Made by a program: the position numbers and the translations under genes
The notes under the pieces: model-generated
What the model was told of the DNA's origin: nothing
The model's input: only the letters and a program-made list of their open reading frames with translations
Databases searched by the model: none
In this document: piece by piece, positions 31,824 to 42,932 of the stretch
Layout: each line of letters opens with the position of its first letter
How positions within the stretch are numbered: position 1 is the first letter of the stretch
Assembly (NCBI GenBank): GCA_015488885.1
Contig: WFMW01000005.1
Span: 1 to 64,000, forward strand
Direction: 5' to 3'
DNA length: 64,000 bases
Source of the DNA: Gammaproteobacteria bacterium
GTDB lineage: Bacteria > Pseudomonadota > Gammaproteobacteria > SZUA-229

Positions 31824-31829
31824 ATAATA

Positions 31830-32378
31830 TTGATGAATATGGAGAATCCTTTTGATCTGTTGTGCGCCTATGAACAACGTGTGTTGCAAAAATCATCTGG
31901 TTTGCCAGCAGACAGGCAGGCAGATGAATGGATTGGCCTGGGGTTTCGGGTTGGCAAAAATCATTTGCTTGTGGATATGAAAGAAGTAAAAGAAATTCTT
32001 AAATTACCAGAATTTACTTCTGTTCCAGGTGTCAGGTCATGGATTATTGGTGTGGCGAATGTACGTGGTAGTTTACTGCCTGTTATGGACCTTAAAGGCT
32101 ATCTGGTTAGCGAAAATATTCTTAATCGGCAAAAAGGCAGTGTCATTGTCATTGACTACAAAGGCTTCAACACCGGGTTGTTAGTGGAAGAAGTATATGG
32201 TATGCGGCATCTGACAGAAGCAGAAGAAATAACAGAAAGCACCAGCAATAAATTTGAGCTGGATGAGATAATAAAACCCTATATTATAAAAAACTATAAA
32301 CAGGGTGAAGACTACTGGCCAGTTTTTAGCTTTACAAAAATGACATCAGACGAGCGCTTTTTAAAAGCGGCTTTGTGA
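31830..32378 (+). CDS. pilI: CheW-like protein PilI
   Basis: 'LLVDMKEVKEILKLPEFTSVPGVRSWIIGVANVRGSLLPVMDL'. Confidence 0.92.
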   Translation: MMNMENPFDLLCAYEQRVLQKSSGLPADRQADEWIGLGFRVGKNHLLVDMKEVKEILKLPEFTSVPGVRSWIIGVANVRGSLLPVMDLKGYLVSENILNRQKGSVIVIDYKGFNTGLLVEEVYGMRHLTEAEEITESTSNKFELDEIIKPYIIKNYKQGEDYWPVFSFTKMTSDERFLKAAL

Positions 32379-32460
32379 TGTTATTAGCTGCGAATAGCTA
32401 ACAAAAAACGGCTTAAATAAATAAACTATAATAGATAAAAATGACTGGAGAAAACATCCT

Positions 32461-34515
32461 ATGAGCGCAGAAAGAAAAAAAATCTCCATAGGTAAACCTG
32501 TAATATTCATTAGTATATTGCTCTCGATATTTATTTTCCTGATGCTTGCAAGTCTGTTGTATGTGGGGAATAAACGAGCTGTTTTACAACATCATGTTGA
32601 GCTATCGGCGGAGCAGTTATTGCTGTCTCAGCAGATGGCAACTTTTTCATTGCGGGCATCATCGGGCAGTGAAAAAAGTTTTGATCATCTACTTCAATCA
32701 CGTAATCGATTTGATTCATTACTGGCTATCAATCGTAAGGGTGATAAGTTTTTACCAGTAGTGAACAAAAAAGTGCTGGCTTTACTGGATCCTGTTGAAA
32801 AGAACTGGGCTGATTACCGAAAGAATATAGATATTATTTTAAAGGGTAAGCAGGCAGTTTCAGAAGTCGGTGATCTATATAAAGTTATTGATAGTTTTAT
32901 CCCGCAAATGCTGACATATTCCGATGAAGTTGTCGGTGTATTGATCAGAAAAAAAGCATCAGATCGGCAAATTTATCTGGCTACCCGTCAGATGATGTTA
33001 TCGCAACGTATTAAAAATAACCTGAATCAGGTGCTTGTCGGTGGAGAAGAAGCTGCTGCCGCAGCAGATCGCTTTGGTCGTGATGCAGCATTATTCGGTC
33101 GTGTACTGGAAGGATTGTTAAAGGGGTCAAAAGGACTGCGTATTAAACAGATTACTGATAAGGAGGCAGTCAGTAAATTACGTGAAGTTGCCATGCTTAT
33201 TAGTGCTGTAAGTGATAATATCGCTGGTATTCTGGAGTTGTCACCACAGTTATTCGAGGTTAAAGATGCTGCTGGTCGCGTCAGTGGTAGCAGTGAACAG
33301 CTATTGAAGTCGCTAAAAGCTTTTCAGGCTGTTGTAATTAAACAAGGTGATAAACTGGATAAAGTCCAGATTCTTGGTATTGCTTTCGGTGCTGCGGCCG
33401 TATTGTTAATTATTATTCTTGGCATACTGTTAGTGAAAGATGCCCGGCGACGTGAGCGTGAAGCGCATGAGAGTAATCGCCGGAATCAACGAGCTATTTT
33501 ACGTTTACTGGATGAGATGGCCAATCTTGCAGATGGTGATTTGACGGTTCACGCTACCGTAACTGAGGATATCACCGGTGCAATTGCAGATTCAGTCAAT
33601 TTTACCATTGATGCACTGCGTACACTGGTAACAACAATCAATAAAACAGCAAATGAAGTTTCAAACTCAACGGAATCAACTCAACAGACAGCAACTGAAC
33701 TAGCAGAAGCCTCCAGCCAACAGGCTAGAGAAATTGTGTCAGCCAGTGCTCTGGTGACAGATATGGCTGAGTCCATGGTAGAGGTAACCAGTGAGGCAGA
33801 TAATTCTGCTGAGGTGGCAGAGACATCCGTACAAATTGCACAAAAAGGTGTTCAGGTAGTGCGTAATACCATTGGTAGTATGGATAATATTCGTGAAACC
33901 ATTCAGGAAACGTCCAAACGCATCAAACGCCTGGGTGAATCTTCACAGGAAATTGGTGATATTGTCGGGCTGATTACTGAAATTGCTGATCAGACAAATA
34001 TTCTGGCTTTAAATGCAGCTATTCAGGCTTCAACAGCTGGCGATGCTGGCCGTGGTTTTGCTGTGGTTGCGGATGAGGTGCAACGTCTGGCTGAGCGTTC
34101 CAGTAATGCGACCAAACAGATTGAAAGCCTGGTTAATACCATTCAGGCAGATACAAATGAAGCCGTTAAATCCATGGAAATCAGTACTTCCGGGGTTGTT
34201 GAAGGCGCAGCAATGGCAGAAAACGCAGGTGAAGCATTGAAGGAAATTGAAGAGGTGTCGGCAAATCTTTCACAACTGATTAAGGGGATATCGCATTCTA
34301 CCAAAGCACAGTCAGAAATTGCATTATCCGTCTCTGACTCGATGAACGTGATTCAGGAAATAACCCTGAAAACATCTGAAGGTACCGATGAGACTTCGAC
34401 ATCCCTAACGGCATTAAATACCTTGTCAACAGAACTAAGTCGATCAGTATCTGGCTTTAAGTTACCTGACTCTGATGATGACAGTAAGGTCGAAACAGTC
34501 ATTCTAAATAATTAA
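32461..34515 (+). CDS. pilJ: Methyl-accepting chemotaxis protein PilJ
   Basis: Two TMs and MCP signalling tip '[43 protein letters not shown]'. Confidence 0.95.
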   Translation: MSAERKKISIGKPVIFISILLSIFIFLMLASLLYVGNKRAVLQHHVELSAEQLLLSQQMATFSLRASSGSEKSFDHLLQSRNRFDSLLAINRKGDKFLPVVNKKVLALLDPVEKNWADYRKNIDIILKGKQAVSEVGDLYKVIDSFIPQMLTYSDEVVGVLIRKKASDRQIYLATRQMMLSQRIKNNLNQVLVGGEEAAAAADRFGRDAALFGRVLEGLLKGSKGLRIKQITDKEAVSKLREVAMLISAVSDNIAGILELSPQLFEVKDAAGRVSGSSEQLLKSLKAFQAVVIKQGDKLDKVQILGIAFGAAAVLLIIILGILLVKDARRREREAHESNRRNQRAILRLLDEMANLADGDLTVHATVTEDITGAIADSVNFTIDALRTLVTTINKTANEVSNSTESTQQTATELAEASSQQAREIVSASALVTDMAESMVEVTSEADNSAEVAETSVQIAQKGVQVVRNTIGSMDNIRETIQETSKRIKRLGESSQEIGDIVGLITEIADQTNILALNAAIQASTAGDAGRGFAVVADEVQRLAERSSNATKQIESLVNTIQADTNEAVKSMEISTSGVVEGAAMAENAGEALKEIEEVSANLSQLIKGISHSTKAQSEIALSVSDSMNVIQEITLKTSEGTDETSTSLTALNTLSTELSRSVSGFKLPDSDDDSKVETVILNN

Positions 34516-34563
34516 TTCTTATTAGTTATATTTGTATTTAGAAAAAGATAGAGCGAGAGGATT

Positions 34564-37500
34564 ATGAATCCACAAAGCACTGTAGAATATAATTCACTAA
34601 GCTGGGTTAAAAAACAGCTTGATACCGTATTGGCCGAAGCGCAGATAAGCTTAAGTGATTATATCGACCAGCGTGAACAAGATCATTTGACGCAGTGCGC
34701 TGAAAATCTAAAACTCGTTTATGGCACGCTGCAAATGGTGGAAGTATATGGTGCTGCGATGCTGGCAGAGGAAATGCTGCATACTATTGTTGCCCTTCAG
34801 CAAGGAACTGTTGAACGCATTGATGATGCTTTTGATGTATTAATGCGAGCCATGCTGCAATTGCCGGATTATCTGGAGAATATACAGAATGGAGCCACTG
34901 ACACACCCATAATATTAATGTCATTAATTAATGATTTACGTGCAGCACGTAATGATAATTTGTTATCAGAAAGTGTACTGTTTGTTGCCGATACAGATAA
35001 TATTAAATTAGAAACAGACAATTTTAATCATGCTTCAATTAAAGCCGGGAAGCTGGAAAAAGAGGTAAAACGACTTAGAACACATTTTCAACTTGGATTA
35101 CTGGATATTATTCGTAATCATAAGGAAAAAGCCGGGCTGCAACGTATTAGTGCTGTTCTGAGCGCACTGGAAAAAGTAACCCATGATGATGAAATTCGTC
35201 ATTTATGGATGGTGTCAAGTGCGTTGGTTGAAGGTTTGATGCATGCTGGAATTGACAATAATATTAGTGTAAAAATGTTATTGGCTGCGGTTGACCGGAA
35301 GTTAAAACAAATTCTGGATAAAGGTGAAGAAGAATTCTTATCTACATATTCCACTGATCTACTGAAAAATATGCTGTATTATGTTGGCAGCAGTAAAACT
35401 GATGGTAAGCGCATAAAAGCTGTTAAGCAAGCGTACAAACTTAAAGAATTTATTCCGGCCGAAGAAGATAATAAGACCCCTGCAATGGGCGGTTTGAATG
35501 CGGATCTATTTGAAACAGTTTCAAAAGGTATAACAGAAGACCTCTTCAAAGTGAAAGATTTACTTGAAATCTTTATGCAACATGATGATCAGGATATACA
35601 GCAATTACCCCCGGTTAGTGAACAACTTGGCAGAATTGCAGATACCTTTGGTATGCTAAGCATGGGTGCGACCAGGCACAAAATTGTTGAGCAGCGTGAT
35701 GTTATTGAAAAAATTATCGGTGGCGATGAAACTATTAGTGAAGCGCTGGTGCTGGGTGTTGCTGAAGAGTTACTGAATGCAGAATCTGATTTAAAACAAT
35801 TTATCAGTAATCGTTCCGGGCATATTGTTGAGCATGAAGATGCTGATCAGATAGTTCCATCTGCAGAATACCGTCAGGTAGTACTGGCTGTTGTTGATGA
35901 AGCATTAAAAAACTTTTCTGTGGCAAAAGAAGCATTGCTTTCATATGTGTCTGGTATTGGTAGTACCGAGAAACTTGATCTTATTATAGAAAAACTTGAA
36001 GAGGTACGTGGTGTCGCATTAATGCTGCCACTTAGTCGTATTGAGAAGCAGATTGATCAGCTTAAAGACTATGTGAGTATAGCCCTGCGTGATAATAAAC
36101 GACACACAGAAAGTGACGAGCAGGATAAGGTAGCAGATGTTGTAACATCCATAGAATATTATCTGGAAGCGCTATCGGAGGGACGACCGGGTATAGATCG
36201 AGCAATGGAAAGTGGCGATAGAGCCGCACAAATTTTGCTGGATATTTATAGTCACTATATTGACGATGTCGAAAATCAGGAAAATCAATTAGCAGAGAAT
36301 CATTCTGTGCAGAATGAGCAGATTGATAATATACATGATGAATCACAGCTTACTCAAACTGATGAAATAATACCTGATGGCAGCCAGAGTGAAGATGTAG
36401 CAGAAGATATAATTATCCCAGCTAAAGATGACCTGCAGGTAACAGCGGTTGAAGCTCCGACCGTAAAAAATAACGCCATAGATAAAATAAATACTGTTCC
36501 TGATTATGATCAGCAATATACTATTCTTGGTGATGATGCAGATGACGAAATTGTTGAAATATTTATTGAAGAAGCAGTGGAGGTACTTGAAGAATTACAC
36601 GGTAGTTTTCCACAATGGAAAACTAATCCCGATGATAATGAGGCTGTTTCAACTATCCGAAGAGGCTTTCACACGTTGAAGGGAAGTGGTCGTCTTGTTG
36701 GTGCAGAACTTATTGGTGAATTTTCATGGAAATTCGAAAACGCATTAAACTGTCTTATTGATAAGAAAATTAGTAGTACCCCTGCTTTGTTCAATGCAGT
36801 AGAAGAAGCCTTGTCTGTATTGCCACAGCTAATTGAACAACTTAATGGTAATCGTGAACCCATACAGAATATTAATAATTTAATGGCAGCTGTTGATGCT
36901 CTGGCTGAAGGTATTGAACCCGGGGTAATGAATGAGGCTATTATAGAAGATATACAGTTAGCTGATGAAACTACAGCAAATGCAGATTCAGAAGATACAA
37001 TATCGGCTGAAGAAGTAGAAGAAATCTGTATAGATGAAAGTATCACCAAACCTTATGAAGAAAATATACTGGAATTAATTGATGCTAATGATGTGGTAGT
37101 AGAAATGCCAACATCCATGGGTGAAAATAATACAGAAAATATTGTCATCGATGATAAAGATGACAGTCATAATATTAATAACGTTATCCATATTAATGAG
37201 CTAAAAAGTTCCCACGATAATAAACACAATAAAAATAAAGCTATAACTGATGATACCGAAGGTGATGAATGTGACGTTAATGATAATAAGGCCGAAGTCA
37301 CGGAGGATGATAATGGGAATGTTTTTGAAGAAATAGATATTGATAATTCTGCAACCAATACATCATTAGATACCGATATTGAGGTTATTGATGATCTGTC
37401 ATTAGAACCTGACCTGGAATCTAATGAAACCACACGTGCTAATTCATTTGAAGAGATTCATTTTAATGAATCAGAGATTCTCAATGAAAATCACAATACT

Positions 37501-40500
37501 GAAAATGATGATTTATATGTAATAAAAATTGATGAAGACGGCGATATTGTTTCAAATGAAACTAGTCTGTTAAATATTGACCCGGTACTTCTACAGATAT
37601 TTTATGATGAAGGCATTAGTCATCTTGATAATATACATGCGTTGATTGCATTGCATCAATCCGGTGAAAAACAGTTATTTGCCGATAAAAACTTTAGTCG
37701 TCTGTTTCATACATTATATGGTAGCGCGCGTGCTGCAGAAGTTTCTGCAATAGCAGAAATAAGTAGTGTTGCTGAAAAGTATATAAGAGAGAAACAGAAT
37801 AATGAGGATACAATATTAAGCGATGATGTAGTAGATTTATTTGTAAAAACAGAACAATCACTCAGGAACATGCTGTCTTTTGTTAAAGATAGTAAAATTC
37901 CAGAGACAGATAAAGAACTGCTTGCACAGCTAAACAAGCTTTTACAGGATGAAATACAGAATCAATTGCAACGTGCTCAATTACATCATGCCAGTAGTAC
38001 AGAAGATATAGTTGTTGACGAAGTCATAATAGATAATGAAGCCATATTAGATGATTCAATACTGGAAAGCACTAAAGATGATAACCAGCAAAACAATGAT
38101 GTTACTGCCGATTCTGCGACTGAAATAAATTCGACTGATGATGTTAATAAGGCTGAATTGTCAGAATCAGAAAAAAAATCGACAACTGATGTTTCCTATG
38201 GTGATATCGATGATGAGCTTATCGATATATTTATTGAAGAAGCAGATGAATTACTGGAAAAAAGTGAACAGATATTACAGTCTATAAGAGACGAAGCGGA
38301 TACCGCAGAATATATCCATCATTTACAGCGTAATATGCATACCTTAAAGGGTGGTGCACGTATGGCTGAAATAATACCTGTTGGTGATCTAACTCATATT
38401 CTGGAATCACTTGTTGTTTTAATGAGTGAGAAAAAGATTTCCATAACAGCAGATCTTGTGGATTTAATACAGGAGTCTATTGATACACTCGTCGGGATGA
38501 TTGATAGCGTCAGACAGCGTCAGCCATTGAATCCGACTGGCTCTTTGATAGCCAGAATAGAAAAATTCATGTCTGGTGAAGTTGAAGAAAAACGTTCACT
38601 GGAACGTTATGATATCAATTTAAGTGATCTTGATGAATTACCCGAAGCTGATCAAACTCTCGTCTATACAGAAGAAACATTAACTGAAGACGTCGATTTA
38701 ATTAGCAATGAAACCCACAACAACAAAACTGATAATAGTGAAATAGAACAAAAAGTAGAACAGACTATATCAGAAGATACGCCATCTCCTGCAAAACCAC
38801 ATTGGGGTGAACGTGCGTCCGATATTAACTTTGTAGAAAGTCAGGATCAGGTTCGAGTACGTACTAATTTACTGAATAACCTGGTTAATTATGCGGGCGA
38901 AGTTAATATATATCATGCACGTCTGGGCAAGCAGGTTGCTGACTTTGGTTTTAACCTGTCAGAGTTATCACAAACTGTGGTGCGATTGAAAGAACAGTTG
39001 CGCAAACTGGAGATTGAAACTGAAATTCAAATTCGCTCTGGTTATGGAAAAGAAATAGATGAATATGATGAAGGCTTTGACCCGCTTGAAATGGACAGGT
39101 ACTCAACCTTACAGCAACTGACGCGTAGTTTGATGGAAACAGCTGCTGATGTTGAAAGCATTAATACTATTCTTAGTGATATAACTCGCGATTCCGAAAC
39201 CCTGTTACTGCAGGAATCTCGTGTTAGTACTGATCTACAGGAAGGTTTAATGCGTACCAGAATGGTACGTTTTGGTGGTCTGTCATCACGGATGCGACGT
39301 ATAGTAAGACAAATAGCCAGAGAGCTTAAAAAAGACGTTGAGTTAAAGATTGTAGGTGAAAATACTGAAGTAGATCGTACTGTTCTTGATCGAATTATTG
39401 CACCATTAGAGCATATGGTAAGAAATGCAATCGCACATGGTATTGAATCGCCAGAAGAAAGGCTTGCTAATGATAAAACGGAAACGGGTACAATAAGCAT
39501 TGCAGTTGGTCGCCAGGGAACAAATATTGTGATTAGCGTGAAGGATGACGGGCGCGGTATAAATCTTGAAAAGGTTTGTAATACGGCTATTGCACAAGGG
39601 CTACTTGACTCTACAGAAACTGTATCTAATCATGATATTTTACAATTAATTTTGCACTCAGGTTTTAGTACTGCAGATGAAGTAACCCAGGTTTCCGGTC
39701 GTGGTGTGGGTATGGACGTGGTAGATAGTGAAATCAAACAACTGGGTGGGATACTGGAGATTGATACAGTTGCTGGTCGTGGTACGGAGTTTAATATTCG
39801 TCTACCATTAACGCTGGCAATTAATCAGGCTTTACTGATTACAACTGGCGATGATATTTATGCCGTACCACTAACAAGTATTGAAGGTGTGGTTCGAATT
39901 ACCGGTATGGAACTACAGCGTTTTTATGATGATGATGCTGAAGATAGCTGTTATGTGTTTAATGGTGTTGAATATGAATTAAAACATCTTGGCGCAATGT
40001 TAACAGGCATTCAACCTGACTATTCAAAACAGCTTCGCCTGTTTCCGGTATTGTTGGTTAATGTTGGTGAACAACATTTTGCTATCCATGTTGATGATTT
40101 AATTGGGCGACGTGAAATAGTTGTTAAACCGGTTGGCCTGCAAATTGGTGGCGTACGCGGAATTGCCGGTGCGACCATTCTTGCAGATGGACGTGTGGTG
40201 TTAATTCTTGAAATGGCCACACTAATATTGGCTGGTGGCCTGTTCAAATCAGAGTGTACTGATCAGGTTGTTGCTTCAGGCCATTCAGAAAAAAGATTAT
40301 CTATTCTAGTCGTTGATGATTCAATCACCATACGTAAGGTAACCGAACGTATCCTTGGGCGAAATGGTTTTGACGTTATTCTGGCCAAAGATGGTGTCGA
40401 TGCAACCAGTAAAATGCAGGATCACATTCCTGATTTAATGTTGCTGGATATCGAAATGCCGAGGATGGACGGTTTTGAAGTTGCTGCCTATGTTCGAAAT

Positions 40501-40665
40501 AATGAAAGATTAAAAACTTTACCTATTATTATGATTACATCACGTAGTGGCGCTAAACATAAAGAGAAGGCGATGGAAATTGGTGTGAATGAATATTTAG
40601 GAAAACCTTATCAAGAAGAAGAATTAATGAAAAATATTCATTCACTGCTGGATACAGCATCATAA
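34564..40665 (+). CDS. chpA: Giant hybrid CheA-like kinase ChpA/PilL (2033 aa) with HPt domains, kinase core, CheW-like and receiver domains
   Basis: 'FHTLKGSGR', 'FHTLYGSAR', 'MHTLKGGAR' HPt-type motifs; 'HMVRNAIAHGIESPEER', 'GRGVGMDVV'; C-terminal receiver 'SILVVDDSITIRKVTERIL'. Confidence 0.95.
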   Translation: MNPQSTVEYNSLSWVKKQLDTVLAEAQISLSDYIDQREQDHLTQCAENLKLVYGTLQMVEVYGAAMLAEEMLHTIVALQQGTVERIDDAFDVLMRAMLQLPDYLENIQNGATDTPIILMSLINDLRAARNDNLLSESVLFVADTDNIKLETDNFNHASIKAGKLEKEVKRLRTHFQLGLLDIIRNHKEKAGLQRISAVLSALEKVTHDDEIRHLWMVSSALVEGLMHAGIDNNISVKMLLAAVDRKLKQILDKGEEEFLSTYSTDLLKNMLYYVGSSKTDGKRIKAVKQAYKLKEFIPAEEDNKTPAMGGLNADLFETVSKGITEDLFKVKDLLEIFMQHDDQDIQQLPPVSEQLGRIADTFGMLSMGATRHKIVEQRDVIEKIIGGDETISEALVLGVAEELLNAESDLKQFISNRSGHIVEHEDADQIVPSAEYRQVVLAVVDEALKNFSVAKEALLSYVSGIGSTEKLDLIIEKLEEVRGVALMLPLSRIEKQIDQLKDYVSIALRDNKRHTESDEQDKVADVVTSIEYYLEALSEGRPGIDRAMESGDRAAQILLDIYSHYIDDVENQENQLAENHSVQNEQIDNIHDESQLTQTDEIIPDGSQSEDVAEDIIIPAKDDLQVTAVEAPTVKNNAIDKINTVPDYDQQYTILGDDADDEIVEIFIEEAVEVLEELHGSFPQWKTNPDDNEAVSTIRRGFHTLKGSGRLVGAELIGEFSWKFENALNCLIDKKISSTPALFNAVEEALSVLPQLIEQLNGNREPIQNINNLMAAVDALAEGIEPGVMNEAIIEDIQLADETTANADSEDTISAEEVEEICIDESITKPYEENILELIDANDVVVEMPTSMGENNTENIVIDDKDDSHNINNVIHINELKSSHDNKHNKNKAITDDTEGDECDVNDNKAEVTEDDNGNVFEEIDIDNSATNTSLDTDIEVIDDLSLEPDLESNETTRANSFEEIHFNESEILNENHNTENDDLYVIKIDEDGDIVSNETSLLNIDPVLLQIFYDEGISHLDNIHALIALHQSGEKQLFADKNFSRLFHTLYGSARAAEVSAIAEISSVAEKYIREKQNNEDTILSDDVVDLFVKTEQSLRNMLSFVKDSKIPETDKELLAQLNKLLQDEIQNQLQRAQLHHASSTEDIVVDEVIIDNEAILDDSILESTKDDNQQNNDVTADSATEINSTDDVNKAELSESEKKSTTDVSYGDIDDELIDIFIEEADELLEKSEQILQSIRDEADTAEYIHHLQRNMHTLKGGARMAEIIPVGDLTHILESLVVLMSEKKISITADLVDLIQESIDTLVGMIDSVRQRQPLNPTGSLIARIEKFMSGEVEEKRSLERYDINLSDLDELPEADQTLVYTEETLTEDVDLISNETHNNKTDNSEIEQKVEQTISEDTPSPAKPHWGERASDINFVESQDQVRVRTNLLNNLVNYAGEVNIYHARLGKQVADFGFNLSELSQTVVRLKEQLRKLEIETEIQIRSGYGKEIDEYDEGFDPLEMDRYSTLQQLTRSLMETAADVESINTILSDITRDSETLLLQESRVSTDLQEGLMRTRMVRFGGLSSRMRRIVRQIARELKKDVELKIVGENTEVDRTVLDRIIAPLEHMVRNAIAHGIESPEERLANDKTETGTISIAVGRQGTNIVISVKDDGRGINLEKVCNTAIAQGLLDSTETVSNHDILQLILHSGFSTADEVTQVSGRGVGMDVVDSEIKQLGGILEIDTVAGRGTEFNIRLPLTLAINQALLITTGDDIYAVPLTSIEGVVRITGMELQRFYDDDAEDSCYVFNGVEYELKHLGAMLTGIQPDYSKQLRLFPVLLVNVGEQHFAIHVDDLIGRREIVVKPVGLQIGGVRGIAGATILADGRVVLILEMATLILAGGLFKSECTDQVVASGHSEKRLSILVVDDSITIRKVTERILGRNGFDVILAKDGVDATSKMQDHIPDLMLLDIEMPRMDGFEVAAYVRNNERLKTLPIIMITSRSGAKHKEKAMEIGVNEYLGKPYQEEELMKNIHSLLDTAS

Positions 40666-40696
40666 TAGTTAGTCATACTTATATATTTTATTTACT

Positions 40697-41167
40697 ATGG
40701 AAAATGAGAAGCAGACAATCAAGTGCGTTATTTTAACCATGCATAAGGAGAATATAATTTTACCTGATGCCAATGTCGCTGAAATAGTCTCAGTAAAGAA
40801 TATGCGGCTGGCAGAAAATAAGCCTGCCTGGTTTTTAGGTGAAATACAGTGGAATGGTAATTTTGTGCCATTGTTATCATTTGAAGCAGCAGGTGGAGAA
40901 ACAACGATAGCAGTCAACCTGAATACACAGGTTTGTGTGATACACTCATCCGGCAGTAATGGCAATAATGATGTGCCTTTTATTGCTTTGGTCATGTCAG
41001 GCGTACCGCATACTAGCTGTTTTTCCCGTGAACTGATAAAAACCGATGATGACAATATTGATGATCACCCGATGATTGCGCAACGGGTCAGAATTAATGG
41101 TGCAAGGCTGAATATTCTGGATATTGATGCAATGGTTGCCATGGTTAACGAGGTGAATGCGGTATGA
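40697..41167 (+). CDS. CheW-like protein (ChpC-like)
   Basis: 'IILPDANVAEIVSVKNMRLAENKPAWFLGEIQWNGNFVPLLSFE'; directly after chpA. Confidence 0.82.
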   Translation: MENEKQTIKCVILTMHKENIILPDANVAEIVSVKNMRLAENKPAWFLGEIQWNGNFVPLLSFEAAGGETTIAVNLNTQVCVIHSSGSNGNNDVPFIALVMSGVPHTSCFSRELIKTDDDNIDDHPMIAQRVRINGARLNILDIDAMVAMVNEVNAV

Positions 41168-41184
41168 TGTTAAACTCACGGTGT

Positions 41185-41252
41185 TAAAAATATGTGTTTA
41201 AAAAAAATATGTGTTTAAAAAAAATATGTATTTAAAAAATATGGGTATTAAA
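41185..41252. repeat. Imperfect AT-rich tandem repeat, unit about 17 bp (AAAAATATGTGTTTAAA)
   Basis: About 4 imperfect units between chpC and rsmE. Confidence 0.8.
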
Positions 41253-41994
41253 AATCACCCCAAAGTATCTGTAGCGATGCAATCACGGCTGGCCCAGCTG
41301 TTTCTGTGCGTAGAATACGTGGCCCCACTTTAACTGCCTGCCAGTCAAATTGTTTAAACTGATTTATCTCCTGCAAGCTGAAGCCACCTTCAGGTCCGAC
41401 CAGAATGGACAAGCGATACCTGGCAGAATTCTCTGCATTCAGCTTTATGGTTTTTAATGACTGACCAGCATCAGGATGTAAAAAAATAGTCGGCTCACTG
41501 TCAGTTATTGTTTGAAAATAATCGTTAAGCATCTGTAAAGGTTCAATGGCGGGAATGATATTTCGCCCAGATTGTTCGCAGGCACTGTTTGCGACTGATT
41601 GCCAGTGCTGTAATTTTTTTTCCTGGCGTTTTTTATCCAGCCGATAATTTGAACGTTCGCAAATAACCGGGGTAATTTTATATACACCCAGTTCAGTTGC
41701 TTTCTGAATACATAGTTCCATGCGATCATTTCTGGAAACACCCTGAACAAGATTAATTTCAAGAGATGACTCTCGACTGACTGTCTGTTCGACTAAAACA
41801 GCTACTGTTGTTTTTGTCAGACTTGCATCGACCATTTTACATTGATACTGTTTACCATTGCCGTTAAACAGGGTAACAACGGTACCGGGTTGGCAGCGCA
41901 ATACCCGCACCAGATGAGCAGACTGGTTTTTATTCAGCCTGATGTCTGTATTACATTTCAGTTCACCGGGATAGAAAAGTCGTATTGTTCGCAC
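41248..41994 (-). CDS. rsmE: 16S rRNA (uracil1498-N3)-methyltransferase
   Basis: 'HLVRVLRCQPGTVVTLFNGNGKQY', 'LSILVGPEGGFSLQEI', 'LGPRILRTETA'-type motif 'VGPRILRTETAGPAVI'. Confidence 0.96.
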   Translation of the reverse strand: MRTIRLFYPGELKCNTDIRLNKNQSAHLVRVLRCQPGTVVTLFNGNGKQYQCKMVDASLTKTTVAVLVEQTVSRESSLEINLVQGVSRNDRMELCIQKATELGVYKITPVICERSNYRLDKKRQEKKLQHWQSVANSACEQSGRNIIPAIEPLQMLNDYFQTITDSEPTIFLHPDAGQSLKTIKLNAENSARYRLSILVGPEGGFSLQEINQFKQFDWQAVKVGPRILRTETAGPAVIASLQILWGDF

Positions 41995-42019
41995 CTTAAC
42001 GCCTCCGTTTCATCTGGAA

Positions 42020-42928
42020 TTATTCAGTATCCTCAGAATTTTTCTGACTTAAACATTGCCAGATTGCGGTGGTTATTTCAGGTTGATTAAGGGTGTAAAA
42101 ATGTAATCCTGGTGCTCCCAGTTCCAGCAGTTGCTGACATAGTTCTGTCACCACATCTAGGCCGAATGCTCGTAGACTATCCAGATCATCGGCAAAGGCT
42201 TCGAGCTGTTTTCGAATCCAGCGTGGAATTTCTGCGCCGCAGAGGTCGGAGAATCGGGTCAGGTTTGCGTAACTGCTGATGGGCATAATGCCAGGGGTGA
42301 CCGGGATATTGATACCGGCCTGCTGGCATTTCTCCATAAAGTGCACATAAGCGTCAATATTATAAAAATACTGGGTGATGGCGCCATTAGCACCAGATTC
42401 GACTTTGCGTTTGAAATTTTCAAAATCTGCTTGTGGGCTAGCTGATTCAGGATGATATTCGGGGTAGGCAGCAACCTCCAGAGTAAAGTAGTCGCCAGTT
42501 TGCTGACGAATATACTGCACCAGTTCACTGGCGTAATTAAAATCACCCTTAATTATATTATCTTCAGAGATCTGCCTGGGTTTATCACCACGCAGGGTGA
42601 CCAGATGTCGAATTCCCATCGTCTGATAATGCTGTAATAATTCATTTAGCTGTGTTTTACTGGAGCCAATACAGGATATATGTGGTGTAACGTTAGCCCC
42701 TGCATTTTTTAATTGCCGGACGGTTTCCAGTGTGCTGTCGCGGGTGCTGCCGCCAGCACCAAAAGTAACCGAAAAATAATCAGGTTGCATTATTCTGGTC
42801 AGTGATGCCTGGGTACGTAATAGCTTTTCCATCCCCGCCTCGCTACGGGGGGGGAAGAATTCACAACTAAAAACAGGTCTTGCTGGATTGTCTGTCATAG
42901 TAAGCGTTTTGCTACGGTGTTTAATCAC
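42020..42928 (-). CDS. metF: Methylenetetrahydrofolate reductase
   Basis: 'FSCEFFPPRSEAGMEKL', 'SVTFGAGGSTRD', 'HLVTLRGDKPR', 'GAITQYFYNIDAY'. Confidence 0.97.
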   Translation of the reverse strand: MIKHRSKTLTMTDNPARPVFSCEFFPPRSEAGMEKLLRTQASLTRIMQPDYFSVTFGAGGSTRDSTLETVRQLKNAGANVTPHISCIGSSKTQLNELLQHYQTMGIRHLVTLRGDKPRQISEDNIIKGDFNYASELVQYIRQQTGDYFTLEVAAYPEYHPESASPQADFENFKRKVESGANGAITQYFYNIDAYVHFMEKCQQAGINIPVTPGIMPISSYANLTRFSDLCGAEIPRWIRKQLEAFADDLDSLRAFGLDVVTELCQQLLELGAPGLHFYTLNQPEITTAIWQCLSQKNSEDTE

Positions 42929-42932
42929 TGTA

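Noticed and set aside
42836-42855. cctcgctacggg match to the dispersed CCTCGCTACGG repeat inside metF
   Set aside because: It encodes the conserved MetF motif FFPPRSEAG, so the similarity is coincidental.
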